Assembly: GCA_027493055.1 (NCBI GenBank)
Contig: JAPUDO010000130.1
Span: 1 to 32,364, forward strand
Direction of reading: 5' to 3'
DNA from: Niabella sp.
GTDB taxonomy: Bacteria > Bacteroidota > Bacteroidia > Chitinophagales > Chitinophagaceae
DNA length: 32,364 nt
Positions within the stretch are counted from its first letter, which is position 1; the number at the start of each line of letters is the position of its first letter. Below, one piece after another: positions 1-10,583 of this stretch. The position numbers and the translations under genes are program-made. The notes beneath the pieces were generated by a model, which was not told the DNA's origin, ran no database searches, and was given only the letters and a program-made list of their open reading frames with translations.

Positions 1-967
1 TTAAAATATCACATTTATTAATATTATCGATCTTCATATTCTCGTCAAAGCCCGACCGGATAATTTCTCCATGCGATACCTGATCCGTCCAATGCCCAGC
101 GGTTTCCGTAAGGTTGGTCTTAGCCGCCCAATTCTCCTGCAGCTTTGTCCAGTTACCTCCGGGCGTGTCTGCTACCCAAAGCTCAAAATGGCGGGCAATA
201 TCTTCTACTATCATATAGTATTTACCATCGGGTTTGTTTTTATACACATGCACCGCTTCAAAAGTATTATCGGCAACTACTGAAAAACCGGACCAGAAGT
301 AGGGAAATGTTTTTGCAGAAGTTCCGCGCCTTTTTATTGTGCGGCTGCCATCCTGTGCCGAGTAAAAACAAAACATGGAATCTTTACCATCTGAAACTAA
401 CCAAAAATCAATCCCATCCCCAAAGCCCATTGACTGACCAGCTGTCCAGGAGTTGGGATCGCTGATATTTGTGGTAGTGGAAAACGTAGCGCCTCTACCG
501 CTTTGGTATATCAGGTACCACTTTCTTTCAGGCGTGTAATAAAATACCTGGGGCGCACAGAAATAACCGCCCCCGTCTAGAGACGTCATCAGGGTTCTTG
601 GAGTAGCAGTTTTAAGCCCTTCAATTGAGGAAGCAGATACATAACCCGTTTTCCACTGACCACCCACACCTTTATCCATCCCGGTATAAAACAAGTGATA
701 TTTCCCATCAGCAAAAACAATGGAGGGATCTTTTACGGCAGTTGCGTCAAAAGCACCTGCACCTCCGCTAAGAAACACCGGATTCCCGGTTTTCCATGCA
801 GGATTAGTATTGATCTTAAAACCGGGATCAATATCAGAAGGCGTTTCTACTTTCTGGTCTTCTTCTTTTTCTTTTACGGGGTCTGATCTCCTGCAACCGG
901 TCATAACCAATATCCATGCTAAAAGAAACATTAATTTTGCAACCATCATCACTTTGTTTACAATCAT
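1..967 (-). CDS. GH62 alpha-L-arabinofuranosidase, lipoprotein (3' end beyond window)
   Basis: The frame is open for 322 codons from an ATG at 967 to the window edge, so the C-terminus is missing, probably only a few to about twenty residues. The N-terminus has a lipoprotein signal (VMTGC, Cys25) and a charged linker. The rest has the GH62 five-bladed fold pattern: KDPS with the expected catalytic base Asp80, APQVFYYTPERKWYLIYQ at 138-155, Asp187 in GIDFWL as the expected pKa modulator, the expected acid Glu237 in FEAVHVY, and WTDQVSHGEIIR near residue 300. The spacing of these three acidic residues fits the family. GH62 enzymes remove arabinofuranose from arabinoxylan. The gene starts 7 bases after the esterase stop codon, so the two are surely co-transcribed. 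A surface or outer-membrane location is inferred from the lipobox. GH43 was considered, but the FEAV and SHGE motifs favour GH62. Confidence 0.88.
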   Translation of the reverse strand, partial: MIVNKVMMVAKLMFLLAWILVMTGCRRSDPVKEKEEDQKVETPSDIDPGFKINTNPAWKTGNPVFLSGGAGAFDATAVKDPSIVFADGKYHLFYTGMDKGVGGQWKTGYVSASSIEGLKTATPRTLMTSLDGGGYFCAPQVFYYTPERKWYLIYQSGRGATFSTTTNISDPNSWTAGQSMGFGDGIDFWLVSDGKDSMFCFYSAQDGSRTIKRRGTSAKTFPYFWSGFSVVADNTFEAVHVYKNKPDGKYYMIVEDIARHFELWVADTPGGNWTKLQENWAAKTNLTETAGHWTDQVSHGEIIRSGFDENMKIDNINKCDIL

Positions 968-974
968 CAATTAG

Positions 975-2948
<1,974 letters not shown>

Positions 2949-3021
2949 TTATATTTTAGTGATTTAATGCTCAAACATCTTTTATTAATTCAATCATCAT
3001 TTCATTTAAATCTGTTTCATA

Positions 3022-5388
3022 CTACTCAACTTTAAATATCAGCTGAGCACTGCCGGTAGCACCGTTTGAAGCTATCCCTTGCACAATAATTACGTATTGA
3101 CCGGGAATATCTCCGGTATAAAAACCCAGATTTTTCGTTTCGTTTTTCAAAACAATATCCGGTTCCCAAAGCAACACATTCCTGTAATCGGGTATGTGGC
3201 TTTGTATTTTCTTCTCTGTATCGTAAGCAGGACTGTAAAATTCGCGCGCTAACAAAAGGCCTTCATAATTTATTATAGCAGTTCCGGAATCTAACTGATA
3301 GTTGCTAACAGACGGTTTATAGCTTTTCCAGTTAAGAATTCCATCAAATATGGTAGTACCCGAAACGTACTGTTGTGTTACAACATCAAGACTGCGAAGT
3401 TTTAAGGGGTCCAATTCAAAAAACTTTGTAAAATTGAAAACCGGAACGCCATCCAGCAGGTTGAGAGGGGGATTGGAGAAATATTCCTTTTTAAATACAT
3501 TGTTCATAAAAAGGTTAACCTCTTTATTTCGCAAACGTACATCTACCAATACTACATACTCACGGATTATTTCTTCTATTGAGGTAAAACGTGTATAATT
3601 CTCCAAATTATAATAGTTATCTGGCTTACCATAAAAAGCACCTGTATCAGCAAAAGCAGGCAATGAAAAATTGTATAGTTTTTCACTATTGTAAATATTT
3701 TGAATTAATATACTTTGCTGTTGCTGTAATAGTGTATTAGGAAAAGCTGTATACCTGAAAAGCGGAGGCATTTCAACCTTTTTATAAATTTCTGAAAAAG
3801 GATTGTCTATAGATATGCTATACCCGTTTTTTTTCGTTTGTCCGATCAGTTCGTCGCCTCCAAAAAAATTATTGAAGTTAGCTTTTATTGTTCCTTCCGC
3901 ATTGCTTACCGTGGCCTTAAAAAGAGTAATAACAGAAGGAGCAGAAAGGTACGCTTCCACTTTAGCGGCTGGCTCTCCCGTAGCATCACTTGTTATTTTT
4001 CCTGTTACTAAATGCCCCTGCAACTCAGGCTGATAGCGAATAGTATCTGTTACGCCCGACAATATTTTATCCCAATTGAACCGGCGCCAGCCTTTGGTCA
4101 TCAGCAATAAATCCCGCGCCAGGCTATTATTTTTTTCAAGATAGTAAGCAGCATTTTCTACATAGCTGCCCAGCTCAGAAGTAAGTAACAGATAGCTTGT
4201 TATATTGGTTGCAGGCACCTGCTGTAAAGAATCCAACCGGTACACCGAAACCGATAACCTGGCACTGTCTGTATTGCCCATACCTGCCAGGGCTGTCAGA
4301 TCCATTTTCACCCCCGCACGGGGTTTGTACTCAGTAAGATCAGTTTTTACCTGTAAATTTATTTCATGATCAGGATATATGAAAACCAGGCGCTCGCATA
4401 CGGGTTTACCGGCTTCGTTAAAAATAGTAATGATGGATACCCCCTCTTCCAGATCGGATTTCTTCACAAAAAAAGAGGCTGCCCCGTTTTGCAAACGGGC
4501 AGTTGCTGCAGCTTTTACAATGCCTTTGGAGTGAGCAATCATGTGCAAAACCTTATCAGCTGTATTTGCATTGGTTTTGATAGTAAAATTTTCAGCATCA
4601 TCCGTTACATGCATTACAATACCACGGCTGTGCACTTGCGGCAGGCTTACCGTAATATTTTTCCCGCTTTCCGAAACAATAAGCGCTTCATAATTTTTCC
4701 CATCAGCAGGTGTAAACTTCAAAGAACCCATCCCTGCCAACTGCGGCGCAAACCGGAGCACCGTATCTTTTCCTGTAATTAAATAACCTTTAAATATATT
4801 TTTAACGCTATTGCCAGCAGTTGAAAAGGCAACCGTATTTTCCATCCCGCTAACCAGGTTTCCACCTTCGGGGAAAAATTTAACAGGTAATGAATCACCG
4901 TTAGCTTTCTGTGTATTGGTATAGCCAGGCAATTTATTAAGATTCATAATCGTAATACGTTTTTCAAAAAAAGCATCAGCACACATATTGCGCATCCAGC
5001 GCGTATAAGCTCTTAACGTGTAAATGCCCGAATTAAACGATTGAGGAATGGACACGGCTCCATTACCCGTTGTTTTATTTAAAGCTATTTTTAATTGCAG
5101 CAGCGGAGTATTGGCAGTGTCCATTATTTCTACATAAGCTACTTTGCTAAAGTCAATAGGGTTATTTGTAACAGCATCTACATCGTACACTTTCAGCCAC
5201 ATAATTTCACCTGCCAGGTAGTAGTCTTTATCTGTATGTACATACAGTTTTTCCGTTACAGTTTGTTGTATATAGGTGTTTAATTTTTTCGATACAGCAG
5301 CTATATTTATATCCTGACCCATGCAATGAGTTACTATGCCTAATATGCATGCGACGGTGAAGATTGATATGCGTTTGAAATCATTCAT
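3022..5388 (-). CDS. MG2-domain secreted protein with plug-like segment (TonB-locus partner)
   Basis: The protein is 788 residues from the ATG at 5388. I chose this start because a GTG-led extension to 5442 would run back into the upstream DUF4249 gene, while MNDFKRIS begins a good signal peptide ending near residue 24. An ATG at 5403, just after the upstream stop, is also possible. Residues about 46-132 carry the alpha-2-macroglobulin MG2-type pattern of Bacteroidota proteins (EKLYVHTDKDYYLAGEIMW, then GIYTLRAYTRWMRN). Further Ig-like beta repeats follow. Residues about 603-686 (IEEIIREYV, LLDGVPVFN, LKLRSLDVV) look like a TonB-receptor plug, but no barrel follows. This family is commonly found next to DUF4249 and TonB receptor genes. 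It is probably periplasmic or outer-membrane associated, and its function is unknown. It is the last gene of the FecA-like unit. Confidence 0.75.
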   Translation of the reverse strand: MNDFKRISIFTVACILGIVTHCMGQDINIAAVSKKLNTYIQQTVTEKLYVHTDKDYYLAGEIMWLKVYDVDAVTNNPIDFSKVAYVEIMDTANTPLLQLKIALNKTTGNGAVSIPQSFNSGIYTLRAYTRWMRNMCADAFFEKRITIMNLNKLPGYTNTQKANGDSLPVKFFPEGGNLVSGMENTVAFSTAGNSVKNIFKGYLITGKDTVLRFAPQLAGMGSLKFTPADGKNYEALIVSESGKNITVSLPQVHSRGIVMHVTDDAENFTIKTNANTADKVLHMIAHSKGIVKAAATARLQNGAASFFVKKSDLEEGVSIITIFNEAGKPVCERLVFIYPDHEINLQVKTDLTEYKPRAGVKMDLTALAGMGNTDSARLSVSVYRLDSLQQVPATNITSYLLLTSELGSYVENAAYYLEKNNSLARDLLLMTKGWRRFNWDKILSGVTDTIRYQPELQGHLVTGKITSDATGEPAAKVEAYLSAPSVITLFKATVSNAEGTIKANFNNFFGGDELIGQTKKNGYSISIDNPFSEIYKKVEMPPLFRYTAFPNTLLQQQQSILIQNIYNSEKLYNFSLPAFADTGAFYGKPDNYYNLENYTRFTSIEEIIREYVVLVDVRLRNKEVNLFMNNVFKKEYFSNPPLNLLDGVPVFNFTKFFELDPLKLRSLDVVTQQYVSGTTIFDGILNWKSYKPSVSNYQLDSGTAIINYEGLLLAREFYSPAYDTEKKIQSHIPDYRNVLLWEPDIVLKNETKNLGFYTGDIPGQYVIIVQGIASNGATGSAQLIFKVE

Positions 5389-5407
5389 TGTACAATAGAT
5401 CATTTTA

Positions 5408-6577
5408 CTAAGGCCAAAACAAAGGTTTTGCATTAGAGGCACCGCTCAGCCTGCAATCTATGCAGGATGGGGTTGTAGCTGTAAAAGCTGTTATCGCGCC
5501 AGTTATTTCATTTTGCTGGGATACTGTGGAAGGTATCAGATTACTGCCATACTTCACAATACTGTCAGGATGGTTGGCTATTATGGTTATTTCGCAACCA
5601 TTCCTGTAATTCCAGATATCTAAGTCATTTCGTTTTATAAATATTCTTTTTGCTTTTTCTTCTGCCACTTCTATAAAACCAATTACCATTTCTTCAGGAT
5701 CAGTTATACAGCTCATATTACCGGCAAGTTGAGAGGGTTGTGGATCGAATACCGAACCCAGCTGCTCGGAATTTTTTTTCATCATTACCATAAAATTGTA
5801 AGCCGGCTCGCTAAGACTGTACTGTTTCAGCAAAATGCTGTATTCAACAGCCATTTTTACAGAACCGGCACCCACAAAATAAAATGGCTGAAAAATGACA
5901 CTTTGGGATAGTTTTTCAGTAGAGCCAATCATAAGCGTTTTTGAGTTGCCAGTAGTCCAGCACCGCTGGATAGTAGTGTCGGCCCGGCCATCGGGATACC
6001 GGTATTTTACGCCTGTTAGTGTATTATCTGGGGCTCTATCGTATTGAAGAGTGGTAACAAATGGAGCATTCGTCTCCCAGGTTTCTTCAAATTTCCACTG
6101 AAAGTAGCGGCTGCTGTTAGTATCATCGTGCGCGTGAACATAAAAATGAACCCCATCCTTCTCCTGCTCCCAGCTAATACTGTCAATGTTGGGGGTAGTA
6201 CGGGCTGCAGTATACTCCGACACATACTCTTTTCCTTTAGCAGTAATGTGCACACGATATTTGGAAGAAGTGGATATAGGAAAAGACAGAGACGTGTACA
6301 CTCCGGGAGATGTTTCTAATAAAGGAAATTTTTCATTATCGGAACTTTCTATAAACACAGATGCACCCTGTTCCATCATTTCGGCAGGGCTTTCGGATAG
6401 CTTATTACTGCGCGAAAGCCTTATAACAGAAGAATCGCCCCTGGCATTAATAAAACCATTCACTATCAAAAATCCCGATTCAGGCATTATATAATCGTGA
6501 TAGTACTTTTCCCTGCACCCCCCCAGGAGAGCAATCAACACAACATATATTATAATTTGGCACATCGTCTTCATCAT
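5408..6577 (-). CDS. DUF4249 family lipoprotein (second of tandem pair)
   Basis: The 389-residue protein has a lipoprotein signal with lipobox LLGGC (Cys21). The family pattern is clear: an N-terminal GFLIVNGFIN strand, a central IGSTEKLSQ region, KKNSEQLGSVFDPQPSQLAGN, and a C-terminal CIDC motif that ends in KPLFWP. These C-terminal cysteines are typical of DUF4249. The protein is a diverged paralogue of its upstream neighbour over its whole length, and 19 bases separate the two genes. DUF4249 proteins are outer-membrane-associated partners of STN-type TonB receptors in Bacteroidota, much as SusD partners SusC. Their cargo is not established. A G7 run encodes Gly-Gly of the lipobox. Confidence 0.85.
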   Translation of the reverse strand: MMKTMCQIIIYVVLIALLGGCREKYYHDYIMPESGFLIVNGFINARGDSSVIRLSRSNKLSESPAEMMEQGASVFIESSDNEKFPLLETSPGVYTSLSFPISTSSKYRVHITAKGKEYVSEYTAARTTPNIDSISWEQEKDGVHFYVHAHDDTNSSRYFQWKFEETWETNAPFVTTLQYDRAPDNTLTGVKYRYPDGRADTTIQRCWTTGNSKTLMIGSTEKLSQSVIFQPFYFVGAGSVKMAVEYSILLKQYSLSEPAYNFMVMMKKNSEQLGSVFDPQPSQLAGNMSCITDPEEMVIGFIEVAEEKAKRIFIKRNDLDIWNYRNGCEITIIANHPDSIVKYGSNLIPSTVSQQNEITGAITAFTATTPSCIDCRLSGASNAKPLFWP

Positions 6578-6596
6578 TCTTATTTATACTTTTAGC

Positions 6597-7796
6597 TTAT
6601 GGCCAAAAAGAAGGTTTAACATCAGTTCCTCCGTTCAGCCGGCAGTCTACACACGAAGGTTGCGTAGCCACAAATGTTACTATTTCAACGTAAACTGGTG
6701 GTGGTAACAGAATAACATCCTGTGGAATTGCAGGAACCAGCCCTGCTGCCATATTTGCAATACTATCAGGATTATTACGTACAATTACGGTTTGGCACCC
6801 GGAAGGCGGGGTGTAAGGCCACCCTCCAACATCGAAATTGTTTAAGAAAAAACGTTTGTTTTTTTCCTGAGTTACGTCTACATAACCAATCACCTTTTCG
6901 TCAGGATTGGAAAGGCAGGTAATATTGCCCAATAACTGCGCCGGTTGCGGATCAAACACAGACCCTAACTGCTCCGTATTTTTTTTCATCTGTAAAAGGA
7001 AATTATACGCTGCTTTACTAATACTATATTGTTTTAACAATATGCTGTAAACGGCGTTTAGCTTTTGCGACCCGTATGGTATAAAACAAACCGGCTGATA
7101 TACGATATTTCGAGAAAGCTTTTCTGTAGATCCAACTAAAATATTTCGAGAACGATCGTTCTGCCAGCAGGTAACACCTGGTTTATCAACGGCATCGTCA
7201 AAAGCTACGCCGGTTATTTTACCGGTTGAGTTATAGATATATTTAATAGTAGGAGGAATTGCCGCCCGGTACTCCCAGGTTTCATTATACTTCCATTGAA
7301 AATATTGCTCGTCGCCAGCTTCAGCGTCAGCCTGCACATACAGCTGAACGCCATCACGGCCTTTTTCCCAACTAATACTATCGATCGCAGGTGTTTTATG
7401 CGCACTTAAATATACAGACACGTATTCTTTTCCCTGTATATTAATGTATAGGCGGTGCTTATTTTCCTGTTTTAAAAGACCATTTTCTAACTTATACATT
7501 CCTGCTTCAACTTCCTGCAAAGTGATACGGTCTCCTGCATCGCTTTCAATTTGAACCGTAGCACCGGCAACAGGTTTTTGCGCGGGATCGTCATTTAATT
7601 TTATGCTTCTTGAAAGCTCAATAACCGTAGGTGTTTGGCCGGTATTGATAAAACCATTTACCACCAGGTATCCAGTATCCTGTTCTTCAAACGCTGAATA
7701 ATATCTTTCGCGACAGCTTGTAAACACAGCCAATGAAGTCATCCCAATGAATAGGACCGCCCGCCTGTAATACAAATATTTTTTGTCGCTAATCAT
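6597..7796 (-). CDS. DUF4249 family lipoprotein (first of tandem pair)
   Basis: The 399-residue protein has a lipoprotein signal ending AVFTSC (Cys28). It has the same architecture as the downstream paralogue: GYLVVNGFINTG near the start, a shared DSISWEKGRDGV segment, VGSTEKLSRN, KKNTEQLGSVFDPQPAQLLGN, and the C-terminal CVDCRLNGGTDVKPSFWP, which is close to the family consensus. The start lies 7 bases after the stop of the TonB receptor, so translation is probably coupled. It is a likely surface or periplasmic accessory to that receptor. Its ligand is unknown. Confidence 0.87.
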   Translation of the reverse strand: MISDKKYLYYRRAVLFIGMTSLAVFTSCRERYYSAFEEQDTGYLVVNGFINTGQTPTVIELSRSIKLNDDPAQKPVAGATVQIESDAGDRITLQEVEAGMYKLENGLLKQENKHRLYINIQGKEYVSVYLSAHKTPAIDSISWEKGRDGVQLYVQADAEAGDEQYFQWKYNETWEYRAAIPPTIKYIYNSTGKITGVAFDDAVDKPGVTCWQNDRSRNILVGSTEKLSRNIVYQPVCFIPYGSQKLNAVYSILLKQYSISKAAYNFLLQMKKNTEQLGSVFDPQPAQLLGNITCLSNPDEKVIGYVDVTQEKNKRFFLNNFDVGGWPYTPPSGCQTVIVRNNPDSIANMAAGLVPAIPQDVILLPPPVYVEIVTFVATQPSCVDCRLNGGTDVKPSFWP

Positions 7797-7803
7797 TGCT
7801 TTG

Positions 7804-10560
7804 CTAAAACCGGATATTGAAGTTTATAAATGGAATAGCACTTCCAAAAATGGATAGTTTATAACCGTTGATCACCCCGTTTTGAGAAACATAATATACC
7901 GAATAGGGGTTTCTGCGCCCTGTGAGATTATATACACCAATAGTCCATGAGTTGTGAAACTTTTGATTAATCTTATGATTGCCGTCTATGTTCATAGAAA
8001 AATCTGTACGAAAATAATCGGGAATACGGTGGGCATTCCGGTCATCGTATAAAGTGCGCATGCCACCATCGTAATAAAAGCGCCCGATTGGAAGCGTAAT
8101 AGGGCGGCCGGTACTGTAGGTGCTATTTAATGAAATACTGAAACGATGGGATATGCGGTAATTGCCAATAAGCGTTACATCATGCGGCTTATCATAGTTG
8201 GCCGGATACCAGTTTCCTTTATTAATGATTTCGCCGGCAGAAGGGTCATCAGCTTTTAGCAGAATGCGGCTATACGTATAACTTAGCCACCCATTAAGCT
8301 TGCCGGTTGATTTTTTGATAAGAAACTCCACGCCATAGGCTTTCCCTTTCGTGGGCAGTACATCTGTTTCTATATGTGTATTAAGCACCAGCACTGCCCC
8401 ACTCTTAAAATCGAGGTAATCTTTAATTCGTTTGTAATATCCTTCTAACGAAATTTCAATGGTATTAGATTTTAAATTTTTATACAGCCCCAGTGAAAAC
8501 TGGTCTCCAAATTGCGGCTTGATATTGGGGTCACTCAACTTCCAGATATCGGTAGGCGCCATAGCCGCTGTATTGGAAAGCATGTGAATATACTGGCGCA
8601 AACTGTTATACCCTGCTTTAACAGAAAAAGTATTAGACAGCATCTGCCTGAGCCCAACCCGTATTTCCGGCCCCTGGTAAGTATTTATGATTTTGTTGGC
8701 AGTATACAAAACAGTACCTGTAATATTATCCTCGCGCAACGGAACACCTGCCGGATACTGGTTCACAGTGCCCGGGCCCAGGTAACTATAAAGCACATAC
8801 CGGAAACCGCCATCAATAGTAAGGTTTTGTGTAATCTTATAAATATCGCTAATATAAAGGGCTGTTTCTGCCGCCTGCTCTGCCGGCATGGCTACAGGCT
8901 CCACAAGTGACTGGCTTCCCAGAGGATAATAATTACCTGAATGAAGTTTGTGGTAAGTAGCATTAAGACCAAAGTCGAGCGTATGTTTATTATTAATCAT
9001 ATAGCTGTAATGATTCCTCAAGTAAGCCTGGGCTATATCGAACCTGAGTTCGTAAGCGTTAATCGGGTTTTTATCACTGGTAATATTATACTCATACCTG
9101 TCATAACCAACCGAAAAACCAGTATTAAACCTTGGATTAAAATTATACTTCCATTTTAGCGCTATATTTTGATTTTTATAATGAAAAAAAGTGTCGGTGT
9201 TAAGGTTGAACCTGTCGCGGCTCATATAAGCAGTAAAGTTGATGCTACTTTTTTCGTTGAATTCATGATTAACGACAGCATTTACATCATAAAAAGAAGC
9301 CTTGCTGTTTTTATATTCTGCCGGTAACTGCTTCAAAAGCCAATCTGTATAGGTAGTGCGTCCTGCCAGTATAAACGAAGATTTATCTTTTACAATTGGT
9401 CCTTCGATTTGCAGACGACTGGTAAGCAGTCCAATACCAGCCGAACCGGCAAATTTCTTTTTGTTTCCTTCACGGCTGTTAATATTTACAACTGATGACA
9501 ACCTGCCTCCATAACGTGCAGGAATGCTACCCTTGAACAGCTCAACGTCTTTTATCACTTCGGGGTTGAATGCGGAAAACATACCAAAGAAGTGAGAAGG
9601 ATTGTATACATTAGCTTCGTTAAATAAAATGAGATTTTGGTCAGCCGCCCCACCTCTTACGTTAAGCCCTGTACTGGCTTCACCCACCGTTTTTACTCCG
9701 GGCGTAGTAAGTAGTACACGCATAATATCCGCTTCTCCGAAAACAACCGGCACCTGTTTTATAGTTTTTATATCCAGCTTCTGCACGCCCAGCTGCGCTG
9801 TGCGAATATTATTCATTTTTTGAGCAGATATTACTACATTTTTCAATGACATAATACGGGTTTGCATATTTACCTGCATATTACCTGCTCCCTGCACCAG
9901 CAGGTCCAGCCGCTCGTCTTCCATACCAATGCTTTGTACACTTAATATATTTTTACCTTTTGGAACCAGTAAAGTAAAAAAACCATACCTGTCAGTAACA
10001 GTGCCTATCCCCGTATTTTCAATTTGAAGAGAGGCGCCGGCAATTGGTTCGCCATTCTTTATTTCCCGCACGTAGCCAGATATGATAACACTTCCCGTAC
10101 CCTCTTCTTTTTTACCTATGAGCAGCAAAGGCTGTGTAGTGGTTTTAAATTCCCGCGCAACATTATTTTGAGCCGGCTCAATGGCTATCGTTTTAACGGG
10201 TGGGTTATTGCTATAAAACCAATCAGGGAGTTGCTCAAGCAACACCTGGCCCTGGGTAATAAAGACATTTTTCCGGCCGACCAGGGAAAAATAAATATTT
10301 TTGCCGTTTGTAAGTGTTTGCAATACATGATTGAGTGGCTGTGCTTGGAACGAAATACTTATGTCAGAGGTATCGAGCTTACTGATATCATAGAAAAAAC
10401 GATAACCGGTTTTCCCTTCAAGGGTATTAAAAACATCCCAAAGCTTCTGATTTCGAAACTGTGCCGATACAATCGGATATTGCTGGTTTTGCCCAGCCAC
10501 CCAAGAACATGCTATCAGAAGCGACATTAATCCAATCGTTTTTTTTAAATTAAACTTCAA
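7804..10560 (-). CDS. STN-domain (FecA-like) TonB-dependent receptor
   Basis: The protein is 918 residues. The only start that gives a normal signal peptide is a TTG at 10560 (KFNLKKT basic region, then a hydrophobic stretch ending VAG near residue 23). There is no in-frame ATG between it and the upstream in-frame stop, and the next ATG (10527) would lack the basic region. Domains in order: STN, the secretin/TonB short N-terminal domain (about 30-105); carboxypeptidase-regulatory-like beta-sandwich (about 156-235); plug (about 255-362, with LNVRGGAADQNLILFNEANVYN and PARYGGRLSSVVNINSREG); and a 22-strand-type barrel to the terminal NIRF. An STN domain usually signals to a FecR-type anti-sigma factor, but no sigma/FecR pair is present in the window. 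The receptor heads the DUF4249/MG2 group, 23 bases after the 241-residue gene. The substrate is unknown. Confidence 0.9.
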   Translation of the reverse strand: MKFNLKKTIGLMSLLIACSWVAGQNQQYPIVSAQFRNQKLWDVFNTLEGKTGYRFFYDISKLDTSDISISFQAQPLNHVLQTLTNGKNIYFSLVGRKNVFITQGQVLLEQLPDWFYSNNPPVKTIAIEPAQNNVAREFKTTTQPLLLIGKKEEGTGSVIISGYVREIKNGEPIAGASLQIENTGIGTVTDRYGFFTLLVPKGKNILSVQSIGMEDERLDLLVQGAGNMQVNMQTRIMSLKNVVISAQKMNNIRTAQLGVQKLDIKTIKQVPVVFGEADIMRVLLTTPGVKTVGEASTGLNVRGGAADQNLILFNEANVYNPSHFFGMFSAFNPEVIKDVELFKGSIPARYGGRLSSVVNINSREGNKKKFAGSAGIGLLTSRLQIEGPIVKDKSSFILAGRTTYTDWLLKQLPAEYKNSKASFYDVNAVVNHEFNEKSSINFTAYMSRDRFNLNTDTFFHYKNQNIALKWKYNFNPRFNTGFSVGYDRYEYNITSDKNPINAYELRFDIAQAYLRNHYSYMINNKHTLDFGLNATYHKLHSGNYYPLGSQSLVEPVAMPAEQAAETALYISDIYKITQNLTIDGGFRYVLYSYLGPGTVNQYPAGVPLREDNITGTVLYTANKIINTYQGPEIRVGLRQMLSNTFSVKAGYNSLRQYIHMLSNTAAMAPTDIWKLSDPNIKPQFGDQFSLGLYKNLKSNTIEISLEGYYKRIKDYLDFKSGAVLVLNTHIETDVLPTKGKAYGVEFLIKKSTGKLNGWLSYTYSRILLKADDPSAGEIINKGNWYPANYDKPHDVTLIGNYRISHRFSISLNSTYSTGRPITLPIGRFYYDGGMRTLYDDRNAHRIPDYFRTDFSMNIDGNHKINQKFHNSWTIGVYNLTGRRNPYSVYYVSQNGVINGYKLSIFGSAIPFINFNIRF

Positions 10561-10583
10561 ATCAAAATTGATTTATAACCTGC

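Noticed and set aside
5389-5442. Extended N-terminus of the MG2 protein from a GTG
   Set aside because: The extension overlaps the upstream DUF4249 gene and displaces the signal peptide from the N-terminus.
6518-6524. G7 run in the lipobox of the second DUF4249 gene as a switch
   Set aside because: Seven bases is short for a contingency tract and the frame is intact; I kept it only as a note in the gene entry.
10024-10530. 168-codon plus-strand open frame
   Set aside because: It is antisense to the STN and beta-sandwich part of the TonB receptor and has no family features.
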